Source: Limnomonas spitsbergensis (taxonomy: Eukaryota; Chlorophyta; Chlorophyceae; Chlamydomonadales). From it: a DNA stretch of 64,000 bases. Position 1 is the stretch's first letter. Each line of letters opens with the position of its first letter. This document shows, one piece after another, positions 14,101-35,200 of this stretch. The notes beneath the pieces were generated by a model, which searched no databases, had not been told where the DNA came from, and worked only from the letters and a program-made list of their open reading frames with translations. Where the stretch lies: positions 1,860,001-1,924,000 of the forward strand of contig JAYJMM010000117.1 in NCBI GenBank assembly GCA_037349105.1, given 5' to 3'. The position numbers and the translations under genes are program-made.

Positions 14101-15077
14101 AAAAAAAACATTTTTTGTGGGGGTGCGCGAACCCTTAGCGGTTTCACGGTATGCAGTATCCATGAAGTCCTATTGTGGCTGGGTGCACATATTCTTTACT
14201 GGGAACAAGGGTCCCAAAGCTGATTATGTTACGTAACCGAGCATGTCCTAACACGCACACCTGCACTGCGCACTCCCCTCCTGATCTGGGGACCACCTCC
14301 AGGTTGCTTTCATGAAGGCAAGGCCCCCCATCACGGACGACACGACGCGGTGCCCGCCTGCGCTGCGGCAGCTCATCCTCGAGACGTTCGAGGAGGACCC
14401 CGAGCTACGTCCCAACAGCACCGTCATGCTGCAGCGGCTCAAAGGGGTGCGCCAGTATTTTCTTTCAAGGGCTCGGCTGCAGTTCAGCTACCTGCCGGCC
14501 TTCAGCTACCAGTTCAGCGACCTGCCGGCCTTCAGCCGGAGGCCTCATGCACATCTTGAAATACTGCTCTCGCACTCTCTCGCACAGACAGACGCTTTCG
14601 CTCTCTGTCTCTTAAGAACTTTCTCGCACTTGCACACACACACTCGCTCAATGACATCGACATGTGTGCTCGCAGATCCTACACGATGTGCCCGTCACGT
14701 CTCCTCGAACGCCCGACCTTATCCCGCCCTGCGTGTCCTGCTTCAATACGCTGGCACCCGCCTCTTCTGACAGCATCACCGGGCAGCAGGGCAGCGACGT
14801 CAGCGGGCAGAGCAGCCACGGCCTTTTGAGGGCGGATACAACCCCCCCTGGCCTCGTCATCCCATTCCCAGGGGCGATGCAGGGCATGCAGCCAAGCAGC
14901 AGCGAGCCCATGCCGTATCTCGCAGGACTGTCGGCCCTAAGCCTAATTATACCAACGCCGGTCGTGACACTGCCATCTCGGATGGCACCGCAGCCAGGCA
15001 GTGCGTCGTCACTCGAGTCTAAGCAGTGCGCCAAGTCTTTCTCGCCCTTCCAGGGAACGGACTACCAGATATGTTGA
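2147..15077 (+). CDS. Protein kinase, TKL-like Ser/Thr type (5' end outside window)
   Basis: Signals from a kinase domain split over many small exons. Exons read here: 2147-2277, 2627-2749, 4020-4097, one unresolved exon, 5187-5317, 6108-6239, 7049-7159, 7460-7606, 9297-9361, 10663-10724, 11127-11196, 11803-11880, 12735-12798, 14303-14446, 14676-15077 (TGA). Phases agree at every junction from 5187 on. Kinase landmarks in order: glycine loop GEGAVGRV (exon 6108), VAVK lysine and an alpha-C glutamate (7049), hinge/alpha-D LVEEMCRSSLDNH (7460), HRDMKPDN catalytic loop split between 9361 and 10663, DFGLAR split between 10724 and 11127, GTVPYMAPE split between 11196 and 11803, CDIYSVGVM, then ELRPNS near the C-lobe end. 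The lysine in HRDxK and GTxxYMAPE indicate Ser/Thr specificity of the Raf-like/TKL kind. About 240 upstream residues have no recognised domain; the last 133 residues are Ser/Pro-rich and probably disordered. The substrate is unknown. One exon between 4097 and 5187 is needed by phase; candidates near 4750-4766 and 4883-4950 are unproven. Confidence 0.88.
2430..2590 (-). repeat. Dispersed repeat family A, near-complete copy (-)
   Basis: CAGCCCTGCTGCTTGGGCCA, CCGGCCTGAGGCTGGTCCAG and GTGGCCGCGGGGCGGCCCAG, closely matching the copy at 50650. It lies in the kinase intron just before exon 2627. Confidence 0.75.
2750..3130 (+). repeat. Degenerate repeats after kinase exon 2627-2749
   Basis: Positions 2773-2790 repeat the exon end GATGCCATGTCACAG plus a following GT. 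Beyond that lies a loosely repeated CATGGGTG/GCATGG-rich stretch. Confidence 0.6.
3385..4019 (+). repeat. 70-80-bp tandem repeats copying the acceptor of kinase exon 4020
   Basis: Eight units each carry CCTGTCYCACAG|GGCCTCATGCCT followed by CAGGACRAATGCCACCATC and telomere-like CCTAAACCCTAA. The real exon at 4020 begins with the same GGCCTCATGCCTCTCAGGAC. Every unit therefore contains a complete decoy acceptor and about 25 bases of exon. Confidence 0.9.
5336..5450 (+). repeat. 22-bp minisatellite, five copies
   Basis: Unit CAGGTGTTCCCTGCCTTCAT with small changes, starting about 20 bases after the donor of the kinase exon ending at 5317. Confidence 0.85.
5590..5690 (+). repeat. Dispersed repeat family A, partial copy (+)
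   Basis: Shares GAGGCCACCATT, GGGGCCAAACCGAGATGGCC and AGCTGAATTTGTA with the fuller copy at 24965. Confidence 0.5.
5860..6107 (+). repeat. Tandem repeats copying the acceptor of kinase exon 6108
   Basis: About five units of roughly 50-58 bp, each with CTGCCTTTCAG|GAGGCTCCC and then AGATCAKCTCCACC plus CCTAAACCCTG. The exon begins GAGGCTCCCCGGATCAGC, so each unit is an acceptor plus about 20 exon bases. Confidence 0.9.
6240..6720 (+). repeat. Tandem repeats copying the donor of kinase exon 6239
   Basis: About eight units, each ending in GAGGTACCAG|GTGGGTG, the real exon end plus donor, preceded by AGCTGTTTGAAAAGG copied from the same exon and joined by GTTAGGGTTAAGGGTTT telomere-like sequence. 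The exon's glycine-loop codons lie between the two copied blocks and are not included. Confidence 0.9.
7607..7735 (+). repeat. Second copy of the 3' part of kinase exon 7460-7606
   Basis: Positions about 7677-7730 repeat AAGGCAGGCAGGGTGTCC and AAGGTGCCCCCGCTGCCTCT from the exon end, in degraded form. Confidence 0.7.
7990..8450 (+). repeat. 18-bp minisatellite, about 24 copies
   Basis: Unit GTAGCTTGTGCCGGTGGC with scattered substitutions, in the kinase intron between 7606 and 9297. No exon similarity seen. Confidence 0.95.
8860..9215 (+). repeat. 39-bp minisatellite, six copies, related to kinase exon 9297
   Basis: Unit GCCTAGTCACTGCCTGCAGA followed by AGTGCCTGTCGGTCTGCCT. An intermediate form at 9166-9210 reads CTGCAGTATCTGCACACCCT then AGAAGTGCC, matching the exon's GAGTATCTGCACACCTTAGA and AGTGCCGGTC. 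The array thus appears to descend from a duplicated piece of the exon and its acceptor. Confidence 0.8.
9362..9650 (+). repeat. 44-bp tandem repeats copying the donor of kinase exon 9361
   Basis: About six units, each with CGGTCATGCACAG|GTGGGTGGG then TGAGAGGACGCTTG. The exon end is CCGGTCATTCACAG|GTGGGTGGG, so every unit offers a decoy donor with exon sequence in front. Confidence 0.9.
9690..10200 (+). repeat. 77-bp tandem repeats, four full plus partial copies
   Basis: Unit begins CTCTGGGGCTGTCCATTTGG and contains GACCTAGGTTTGGGCCATTA. Flanked by shorter GTCCATTAGGYGTAGGACC versions. Intronic; no exon match seen. Confidence 0.85.
10725..11110 (+). repeat. Three diverged copies of the 3' end of kinase exon 10724
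   Basis: The exon end ATGACTGCTGTCATCTCAGA plus CTTTG|GTGC recurs near 10893 (ATGACTGCTGCCATCTCAAA), 10993 (ATGATTGCTGCCATCTCACA) and 11083 (ATGCCTGCTGCCATC). Intervening sequence AATGAGGG...AGAAGCAGTACA is repeated too. Confidence 0.8.
11320..11430 (+). repeat. Dispersed repeat family A, partial copy (+)
   Basis: Contains CTACGGCCGGTGGCTCAAAC, AGTAGGGCCTGCTG and TAGCTGAACTGTAGCTG, shared with the copies at 12055, 24965 and 43635. Confidence 0.6.
11905..12012 (+). repeat. GGAA/GAAA microsatellite
   Basis: Long run of GGAAGGAAGGAA with GAAA interruptions in a kinase intron. Confidence 0.95.
12055..12215 (+). repeat. Dispersed repeat family A, near-complete copy (+)
   Basis: About 150 bp beginning GCCACCGGGCAGCCATTACT and containing CACCGGCCTACGGCCAGTGG, CCCGAGCAGTAGGGCTTGCT and a GCGCGCTAAAATAATGG end. 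Similar elements recur through the window on both strands. Confidence 0.7.
12292..12372 (+). repeat. Dispersed repeat family B, copy 1
   Basis: About 80 bp: AAGCTACGCCCCGTGGGGGG, AGCGCAGCCTGGGCCGAAGC, CACATCCGCACCG. Copies 2 and 3 lie at 24780 and 47993, all three next to copied exon edges or in introns. Confidence 0.75.
12900..14160. other. AT-rich intron tract with TACCGTA and TGCGCGG words, possible DNA transposon
   Basis: The kinase intron 12799-14302 changes texture here: AT-rich stretches interspersed with GGGTGCGCG words near 13137, 13240 and 14120. TACCGT occurs at 12892, 13085 and 13441, and its reverse ACGGTA at 13876 and 14147. The pair 13085 (TACCGTAGAATC) and 14147 (TTTCACGGTA) could be inverted ends of one inserted element, but I see no convincing target duplication and no coding sequence. 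Confidence 0.35.
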
Positions 15078-16140
15078 GTGCCGCCCCGCTCCGGTTGATG
15101 TTCTCCAAGAGGTTAGAGTCTGCAGCTGCTGTTGTTGCTGTTGCAGCAAACTTGTTGCGTTGGGTGATAGGGGGGAAAATAAACGTAGGCTAGCATACGG
15201 GGTTTTGGAGGGGCTATGGTTGTATGATCGGAAGAAGTCAGCAGTTACTCAGCACGCAGCATGATCCGCATTCAGCCCTTCTTAGTTTCCTTATCTGGTA
15301 GGTGCCGTGTGCTCAGTAATTATGGGGAGATGACGTGTTGCTACTGTAGGGGGAACCTTGTATTGAGCAATGAGGTATGTCCGGGTCTGGTTAGGCATGA
15401 TTATTAAGTGTGCTCGTCAGCTGCACTCCAGCAACTCCCCATCCTTGAGCCAGGGAGGCTGGGGCAGCACAGTTTGCTGTTGGAGTGGGCCCTCGGGAGT
15501 AGGAAATAGGCCGGTCAAGGTTGGGTCTACGTTGGCCCAGTAGTTGTGGTGGCCATGTTACTTTCTCCAGGCGGTAGGGTCTGTGCTATAATAGAACTCT
15601 GTTGGTCAAGGTAATGTACAGCCTCTGTCAGACTGCCTCACTGTTGCATTTCTTATCATTCGGTTTTCTACGTCGTGATTGGAAATGGGTTCCCAACAGC
15701 TGTACATTTTTATGTTTACGAGGTCTTGATGCACTTAGGCAGGGGGCTTTGATGCAATCGAGAAACAAATGATTGCAGTACCTGGGGGGAGTGACCTCGA
15801 TGTCACACTCAAGAAGAACGCTTGGTGTACCTAGGAAGAGTGATCTCGATGCACTCATGAATTGATTCGTGTACCTAGGAAAGGTGACCTTGCAGCGCCT
15901 AGGAAGTATGATTCGAGTACCTAGGAAAAGTGTGTTGATGCACCCATGACCTAGGATCTACATGCATGTAGGGAGAGGGGATGTCGGTGTGTATCCCTCA
16001 TTTTCAGACGGGGTGTTTTTCTGCCCATGCCTTTCACGTTTCATATGAGATAAACGTATTGACCGGCCACGATGAAAAATTGTGCTTAGTTTTTTGTTTA
16101 CCATAACCGGGGCCCTGGCAAATCAGACTCTCCTGCGTCG
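15078..16140 (+). other. Kinase 3' region and spacer
   Basis: Runs on from the kinase stop. No coding frame with support. Contains loosely repeated CCTAGGAAGAGTGATCTCGA words at 15780-15960. Confidence 0.4.
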
Positions 16141-16144
16141 CAAA

Positions 16145-16545
16145 AATAAGTCAATGACGTTACACCTCTGGGCCCTGCTCAAGAAAAAAAGGCTCGGCCG
16201 CTTGGCCGCCTAACTAGAGGGTTGGGACTTGGGAGGACTACGAAACAAAAGCCAGGGAACAGGAAAAAAAGAAGTGAAATGCGAGGGGAAATTAAGTGAA
16301 GGGACAGACAAAAGGATGGAAAAGAAAGACAAGGGAAGTGGGAAGTGCCAGCCTCTGAAAAACGTCTCAACGATATCTACCACGTCCTCCACAAAAGCCA
16401 AGGTATCCCACCCAAGCCCGCCCTGGTGCAACTGAAAGAAGTCTCTGGCACCGTTCGGAGGACCTGCCCATCCCCGCTCCCTAAGTTGATCAAGCAAGCT
16501 GGGGCATTGAAAGCATGCATGCAACGCATCCTCCACATGCTCGCA
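16145..16545 (-). mobile_element. Non-LTR retrotransposon 3' fragment, copy 1
   Basis: Read on the minus strand, it encodes EDALHACFQCPSLLDQLRER then GWAGPP and DFFQLHQGGLGWDTLAFVED, followed by a 3' tail ending in AGCGGCCGAGCC...AGCAGGGCCCAGAGGTGTAA. The EDALHACFQCP box resembles the zinc-knuckle end of LINE reverse transcriptases (an HLLFxCP-type motif). The same protein and tail are found in plus orientation at 16862. The 5' part is missing. Confidence 0.65.
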
Positions 16546-16861
16546 GTCGCCCCAAGCCCATCATCGTTGGCAGCACCGTCTGTCACGCTGCTGACCGCTG
16601 CGCCGTCCTCGAGTAGCAGCCGTACTGACAGCGCCGAGCCGCAGCCTGAAGTTCGTGCGCATGCAAGCACACACACATGGTCTGCGCCTGATGCGGCCCC
16701 TGGTGCGGCTCCTGGTCTACGCCTGCTGAGGACTAAAATCAGGTGCGGTAGGCGGCCACAGACCTGTCTTCAGTGGGAGGATATCTGGGGTCCCCTTTGC
16801 CAGCTGCATCCAGCTGCGCCCGTTCGTATACTGCATCAACTAGCGCTAGCACCTCTGTGAC

Positions 16862-17740
16862 AGGTGGAGGATGCACTGCATGTCTGCTTTCAGTGCCCTA
16901 GGGTGAAGGAGAGGCTTAGGGGGTGTTTCCACTGGTGCCTTAAACCAGCGCGGTTTGAATCCGGTTGCTCGCGATCGTGATTTTTTCACGCCTTAAACCA
17001 AAACTGTTTCCACTGAAATCCAGGAAGTTCACAGCGAACTTCCTGCTGCCAGAGGTCTGATCTAGGGGCGCCGAGACGTTCTGCGACGATTCGTGACCTC
17101 GGAACCACAAGTGTCGCCGCTTATTTCGATCTGGCTATAGAAATGGCGTCTTTAATGCCGAACGATCTTTCGCGCGGAGATGGTTCCTTAAACCAAGAGG
17201 CAACCAACTCACAGAATAGCTTAAACCTGGTCATCGACGAGGTATAGGCCATTCTCGAATGCGTGGTTTCAGAAAGGCTAAACCGTGTCGGTTTGCGGCA
17301 GTTGGGTCGAAATTGGGCCTTAAACCGTGTCGGTTGCCCGACAGAATACCAGTGGAAACACGACCTTAGGGACAGAGGTTGGGCAGGCCCCCCCAGAGGG
17401 CGCCACAGACTTTCAACAGTTGTACCGGGGCAGGCTTTGATGGGAGGCTCTGACTTTTGTTGAGGACATTGTACGCTTTGTTGGGGCCTAGTTGTGTTGC
17501 TTTGCTTCGCCTTCTTGGGAAATAGGCTTGAGAGGGGCAAGGATACTTAGGGCTGCCTTTTCCTTTTGGAGGGGGTATTTCTTTCCCTTGTGTCCTTCTC
17601 CTTCTTTCCCTCTTCTCTTTGGTTTATTTTCTTCCAGCAAGTCAATAGCGTTATCCCTCTGGGCCCGCTCAAAGCTCGGCCGCACACCGTGCCAGCAAGT
17701 GTGCTAAATAAACGTATCTGCCAAAGGCGTCATACCTCTG
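16862..17740 (+). mobile_element. Non-LTR retrotransposon 3' fragment, copy 2, interrupted
   Basis: Plus-strand copy: VEDALHVCFQCPRVKERLR, then a 443-bp insertion, then RGWAGPPRGRHRLSTVVP, and a tail with CTCTGGGCCCGCTCAAAGCT then CGGCCGC. Protein and tail match the copy at 16145. The two fragments lie head to head. Confidence 0.65.
16922..17364. mobile_element. 443-bp terminal-inverted-repeat element with 7-bp target duplication
   Basis: Starts GGTGTTTCCACTGG and ends CCAGTGGAAACACGAC, an inverted terminal repeat. CTTAGGG flanks it at 16915-16921 and 17365-17371. Removing it and one CTTAGGG rejoins the LINE protein. Internal CCTTAAACCRNRNCGGTTTG words near both ends extend the repeat. It has no transposase; the superfamily is not assigned. 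Confidence 0.8.
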
Positions 17741-17900
17741 GACCCTTCTAAGAAAGGCTCAGCCGCGAGGACGCCCAACAGGGATTTGAGAGAAGGAAAG
17801 TCAAGTTGAAGAGGGGAATGAGACTAAGATAGAGACACAAAAGAGCCGGGAAAGGTCTGTCAATGACACTACACCTCTGGGCGCCTAAGTAATAGGGGCA
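17741..17900 (-). mobile_element. Non-LTR retrotransposon tail fragment
   Basis: GGACCCTTCTAAGAAAGGCT then CAGCCGCGAGGACGCCCAAC repeats the tail seen at 16160-16215, followed by purine-rich 3' sequence and a further GTCAATGACACTACACCTCT tail. Confidence 0.5.
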
Positions 17901-18079
17901 GAAAAAAAAGGAAAAGGAAAGGTCTGTGTGCATGGCGCAATGCTTCAACGTAGCAGCGTGCAGATTAGATTGCACCCAAACAGAACGGAACACCATTCAG
18001 GTAGCCGCCATCATCGTGCGAAGCTTCTAGCATTCCACAGATCAGCACCCACACCAGTGTTTGTTTTTCGTGATTCAGC

Positions 18080-18215
18080 TACCTGTCAGCTACACTCCGG
18101 CCTCCTGTCCCAGTTGTGGCTAGCTGTGCTGTTTGGGCCGCCGGCTGTAGGCCGGTCAAGCTTTTGTCCCAATCAGGCCTTAAGCGGCCGCTGAAGGTGG
18201 CCTTATAGCCGAAAA
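18080..18215 (-). repeat. Dispersed repeat family A copy (-)
   Basis: Contains TTGGGCCGCCGGCTGTAGGC then CGGTCAAG, the reverse of the family core at 24965. Lies about 400 bases before the NSUN5 start. Confidence 0.6.
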
Positions 18216-18605
18216 AAGAAACACTGGCCCACACGGCCAAGCCTTTCTCCGAAGCCTTTCTACCACTCAGTGACTAGCAGGGCCCAAAGGAGTTTTGATA
18301 CACACAGAACATTATTATACTGCACCCCCAACCCCAAAGCTTTAAATCGGGATTAGCCACACACCACCACAGCGGCACTCGGGCGTACCCCAAAGGGCTT
18401 AAAACGAGAATCCTCTCCGGGAAGTCACCAATACCCCACAGGTACTGATGTACATTTCGCCACAGTGTTTCCCTCTGGTGTTTCCGCACCCGCGGGGCGG
18501 TAAGTGTGGAGCATACAAACCACGGATGCGGGTGAGTGTATACCGTCTGCCTGCTTAATCAGGCCCAACAGCTGGTAGTTTCGAACTCTTGATATATTAA
18601 TCAAT

Positions 18606-30695
<12,090 letters not shown>

Positions 30696-32250
30696 AGCAG
30701 GGCTCGTAGCAAGGACGAGAGGCGTACTAGAACTGACGAACCTGAAACCGAAAAAGGCCATGTGCAGAGGGCATGGGTCGTGCGTTATGCTGTAACATCA
30801 AAAGATGCCGTGCTAAGGGCGGTAGCCATTTGGCAGTTGGTCACTTGAGGTCGGCCAGGAGTAACTTACTGAATACCAGTGAGATGGTTGGAACTTGTGG
30901 CCCTGATGACTATAGGTCCATCCATTAGCCAATGGAATTCAGTTTTTATGAATAATCAGGTCAGTTGTGATGCCAGCACTGAAGTCTGCTTTTGGCTTTG
31001 GGCCTTCAGGTTAAAACGGTGCATACCCTTTCTAACCTGAAGGCCCTGCTTGTCACTCGGCCGCGTGGGGCTGGTAGGGAATGACTAGGCTCAATTCCGG
31101 CTACCATGCACAGCCTGGGCTATGGTGCAGCCATGCCATCCTCCTATGTGAGGGGTCAGGATCTTCTAGGCGGGGGGGGAGAGAGAAGATTGTGTGGTGG
31201 ATTCGATCCCTCAACCTCTGGTCATGGATGCCTCCAGCGTTACACCACTGGACCATTTCCCTCCTTTGGGCCTTCTGTGTTTTTACCTTCCGAGCCTGCT
31301 GGTGCACTTCTGGAATAAGTGGAATTCCAGTTGATATGTTAAGATGATGCATTGTTACAAGCGACTGCTAGCACATGCCCCCCGCAACTCAACATGCAAG
31401 TTAATGAATAATGAAGCAAGGATTTACCAAGGCCGCTAGGCCTACCGAAACAAAGATTCATTGATTAAGTACTTTCCATCCCAATGGGTGCAAGCTGTCT
31501 GAGGGCCCCCCTCGTTCCAAACAAGAACGGTACCAGCATATCAGTTTGAGCCCTCCCACACTTGGACATCCATTAAAAGTTTCCACTCTTAATCGACACT
31601 GTAAACGGGTGCACCAGCAGGGTACTCCATTCAGCCAGCCTGCTCAAATAATCGGAGTTTGAGACGAGGTACTTGTCCGGATGTGCAGGCAGTGGGCCAG
31701 GGGCCAAAACTTGAACTACAGACAGAGCCATAGCGTGAAACGTAAAATCTTAACCTCGATGTCTACTTCCTATACTAAGCGGGCTCCTAGTATAAAGCTC
31801 TTATTCCCCTAGATCTGTTGACACAGCGTAGGATCAGGGTAATAATAACCCACTGGCTGGTCAACGAATGGCATTATTGACATGACTTTTTGACCACTTG
31901 GCTACACCAGGGCGTCTAACCAGTTTACTAATTGAGAGCTGATGATGATGTCTGTGGCTTTGCCAGCTTGAGCTGACGGCCAAGTGCTATTTCTCCAGCT
32001 GATGGCTGCCTGGGACCTTTTCCAACTGCAAATTGGCCCATGTTGGGAGGGGGTCATCCTGCTGCTCTTGCGACTGCTCCTCCGACTGCTGCAAGAAGCT
32101 CCAGCTGCGACCGCTCCTGCTTCTGTAGTTGTGCGAGGGGCGGCATTTTTTCAGAAGGAAATTCATAAACTGCGCCCCACAAATTCCCCAAAAGTGAGTA
32201 AGCGGTAAGAATGTGTCACAGACCAAGGCCGCGTACGAACCAAACACTGT
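30696..32250. other. Convergent spacer between NSUN5 and aquaporin
   Basis: Apart from the SINE-like element at 31000-31262 I see no gene here. It holds the 3' flanks of both genes. Confidence 0.4.
31000..31262 (-). mobile_element. tRNA-derived SINE-like element with a LINE-type tail
   Basis: Read on the minus strand it starts with a tRNA-like head at 31262-31197: A-box-like TGGTCCAGTGG and B-box-like GGGATCGAATCC at normal spacing. A body follows, then a tail at 31075-31040 (CGCGGCCGAG...AGCAGGGCC) shared with the LINE fragments at 16145. A perfect 14-bp hairpin (31000-31013 with 31033-31046) ends it. A second copy of the body and tail is at 53425-53640. Confidence 0.7.
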
Positions 32251-35200
32251 CTAAACGTCCTTGCTGTTTGAGCTGCTCGACAAATGGCTCGGGCTGCTGG
32301 GCGAATGGCCCGGGCTGCCTGTGCCCTGCACGGTGGAAGTGCTTAATGCGCTCGCTACACCCTGCACGGCGCCGGCGCTGAAAGCGCTCGCTGCAGCCTG
32401 GGCGGCGCCGGCGCTGAAAGCGCTCGCTGCACCCTGAGCAGCACCGGCGTTGAAAGCGCTGGTGATGGCGAGCCTCGTATTGAAGCTGCTAGTGTGCGGC
32501 AGCGAGCTGGAGGGCGCCAGCATAGCAGCATGATCAAACGCGGGGGTGAACGGCTGCTCCTCGTTGATCGTTCCGCACAGGAGTGCGGAAGGTGCCCGGC
32601 CAGGTTCGTCGACCAATGCTGGTGCTGCTGCCACGCCTGCCCTGTTAAGGCTCTCCGTCCTTTTGAAGCTCTCCACCCGCTTGATGCTTTCCGACCGTCT
32701 GAGGCTGTCTATTTGCCGAAGGCTCTCCATGCGGGTCATGCTGTTGGCGCGAGTGGGCACGTGGTAGCCTTTGAAACGTTGGCTGGAGAGCACCTGCGAA
32801 GTGGGGACAGGGAACGGTGGATATCATGTCTCGTTGTTTTACCAAGCTGCCAGCGGTGTGGGGGCCGTTAGACATATGGCTCGGTGTAGGAAGAGTAAAT
32901 TCAGAGATGATGCGTACCCGCGTGATAAGGTAGATTGGGAGGACCTCTTTCCGATCAACAAACACAAATCAGAAATCCGAGAGCAAGATCAATATGCCCA
33001 GATCACTTTTTCCGACCTGGGCACCACTACATGGGAGGGGGGGATATGTGAAGAGCGGGAAGTTGGCGGGGAGCAGTTCAGGGTTGGCTGGGAAGTGAGG
33101 AGGGGAGGAGATAGTCAAGACAGACAGGCGTCCGGGCTTGTAGCATGTCTTGCCTCTATTGATGACTGCTTTGGAATAAAATGCATACCTCCACTACAGT
33201 GGACTCCCCATTATGCAAGTGTAATTGGTGTAAGCAGAGGGTTTAACCTGTTGACTGAAGACGTGTGACAGGAGTAACCAGCGGGCTTGACCTGTGACTG
33301 ATGATCTGTGTCTGGTGTAACCAGGAGGTGCAACCTGTGACTGGCAACTTGTGACTGGTATAACCAGGGGGAGTCACATGTGACTGACGAGTGATGACCC
33401 CATGCCCACCTTGAGTGACTGCTCCTCGTCATCATAGCCGCCACCATCCGCCATAATACCTGTCCCCTCGTAAGGGCTTTCGCGGTAGAACTGCAATTGC
33501 AGGTAGGTTAGGGTTTTGGCCGGCCTGAAAAATGGAAGGGACACGCACGGACGCACATGCATTTCCACATCACCACAGAAACGCACACACACACACCACA
33601 GTTTGTCCTAGTGCGCATAAGCCACACATAAGCTCCATTATCGTCAACAGCTGTGGGGGCTGCTGCTGAAGTGGTCTGGCGGCACAAAGGTATACCGCAC
33701 TGACCGCACCTGGAATATGAAGAACTGGAGCGCCGCGCCCACCGGCCCGCCCGTCATGGGGGCAAACCAGAACACCCAGTGATCCTCCCACACGCCCGAA
33801 ACCACCGCCGAGGCAAAGGAGCGCGCAGGGTTGATCCCACAGCCAGTCATCGGGATGAGGGCCACATGGACCTGACATTGGGATTCAGTGTTCAGGGTTA
33901 AGGCTTTAGGGTTCAGGGTTCAGAGTTCAGGGTGCAGAGTTCAGGGTTCACGGTTCAGTGGTCAGGGTTGATCCCACAGCCATTCATTGGGATGAGGGCC
34001 ACATGGACCTGACATTGGGATTCAGGGTTCAGGGTTAAGGATTTAGGGTTCAGAGTTCAGGGTTCAGAGTTCAGGGTTCATTGATCAGGTTTCATCCCAC
34101 AGCCAGTCATCGGGATGAGGGCCACATGGACCTGACATTGGAATTCAGGGTTCAGGGTTCAGGGTCCGAGGGGGCTTCCGTGTTTAGAGGCTGCCTTTAG
34201 AAAGACCTCATGAGACGCATCGACAATTGCTTACAATTACAAACAATACATGCCCCTAGGGACATACATACACACATGCCCCTAACGCCCAGCGCAGGTA
34301 GCTGACAGGTGGAACGCAGACACGAGCGAATGGCCAAGCATAGCCACGACGAGTGCACCAGCCGCAGCTTCACCCCTCCTCCCTCTGTTCACCCCCCCCC
34401 TGCACATCCCAGCCCCTCTAATCTGATATGTCAGCCCTTTGTTTACCCATCTTGATATGTTCAGGCACCCCTTGCATATCCCTACTAACTCTGTTTTGCC
34501 AGTCTCTGAATTGCGTGCCCTCCCCCTAATCTCATCTGCTAGGCCCTGCATATCACGCCCCTTTCTCTCCCTAAGATCTGATCTGTCAGGAACAGCATAA
34601 AACCCTGCCTATGATCTGCCAATTGCTGCACACACACCCCTTTCTATACTATGCCAGCCACTGCATACCCCCCTCCCTCTATTCTTCATGCTCCTGCACA
34701 GAGACAGACTGGCCCTAGAGACAGGGGGGCCTAGAGTCTGGCCCTACAATCAGACTGGCCCTAGAGACAGGGGATCTAGAGTCTGGCCCTAGAGACAGAC
34801 TGGCCCTAGAGACAGGGGATCTAGAGTCTGGCCCTACAGATAGACTGGCCCTAGAGACAGGGGATCTAGAGTCTGGCCCTACAGACAGACTGGCCCTAGA
34901 GACAGGGGATCTAGAGTCTGGCCCTACAGACAGACTGGCCCTAGAGACAGGGGATCTAGAGTCTGGCCCTAGAGACAAACTGGCCCTAGAGACAGGGGAT
35001 CTAGAGTCTGGCCCTACAGACAGACTGGCCCCAGAGACAGGGGATCTAGAGTCTGGCCCTACAGACAGACTGGCCCCAGAGACAGGGGATCTAGAGTCTG
35101 GCCCTACAGACAGACTGGCCATAGAGACAGGGGATCTAGAGTCTGGCCCTACAGACAGACTGGCCCTAGAGACAGGGGATCTAGAGTCTGGCCCTACAGA

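Noticed and set aside
31197..31262. A tRNA gene
   Set aside because: A- and B-box-like words are present, but the acceptor stem does not close properly and the sequence continues into a repeated body and LINE-like tail, so it is a SINE head.
32355..32871. Plus-strand frames opposite the aquaporin tail
   Set aside because: Shadows of the repetitive tail exon on the minus strand.
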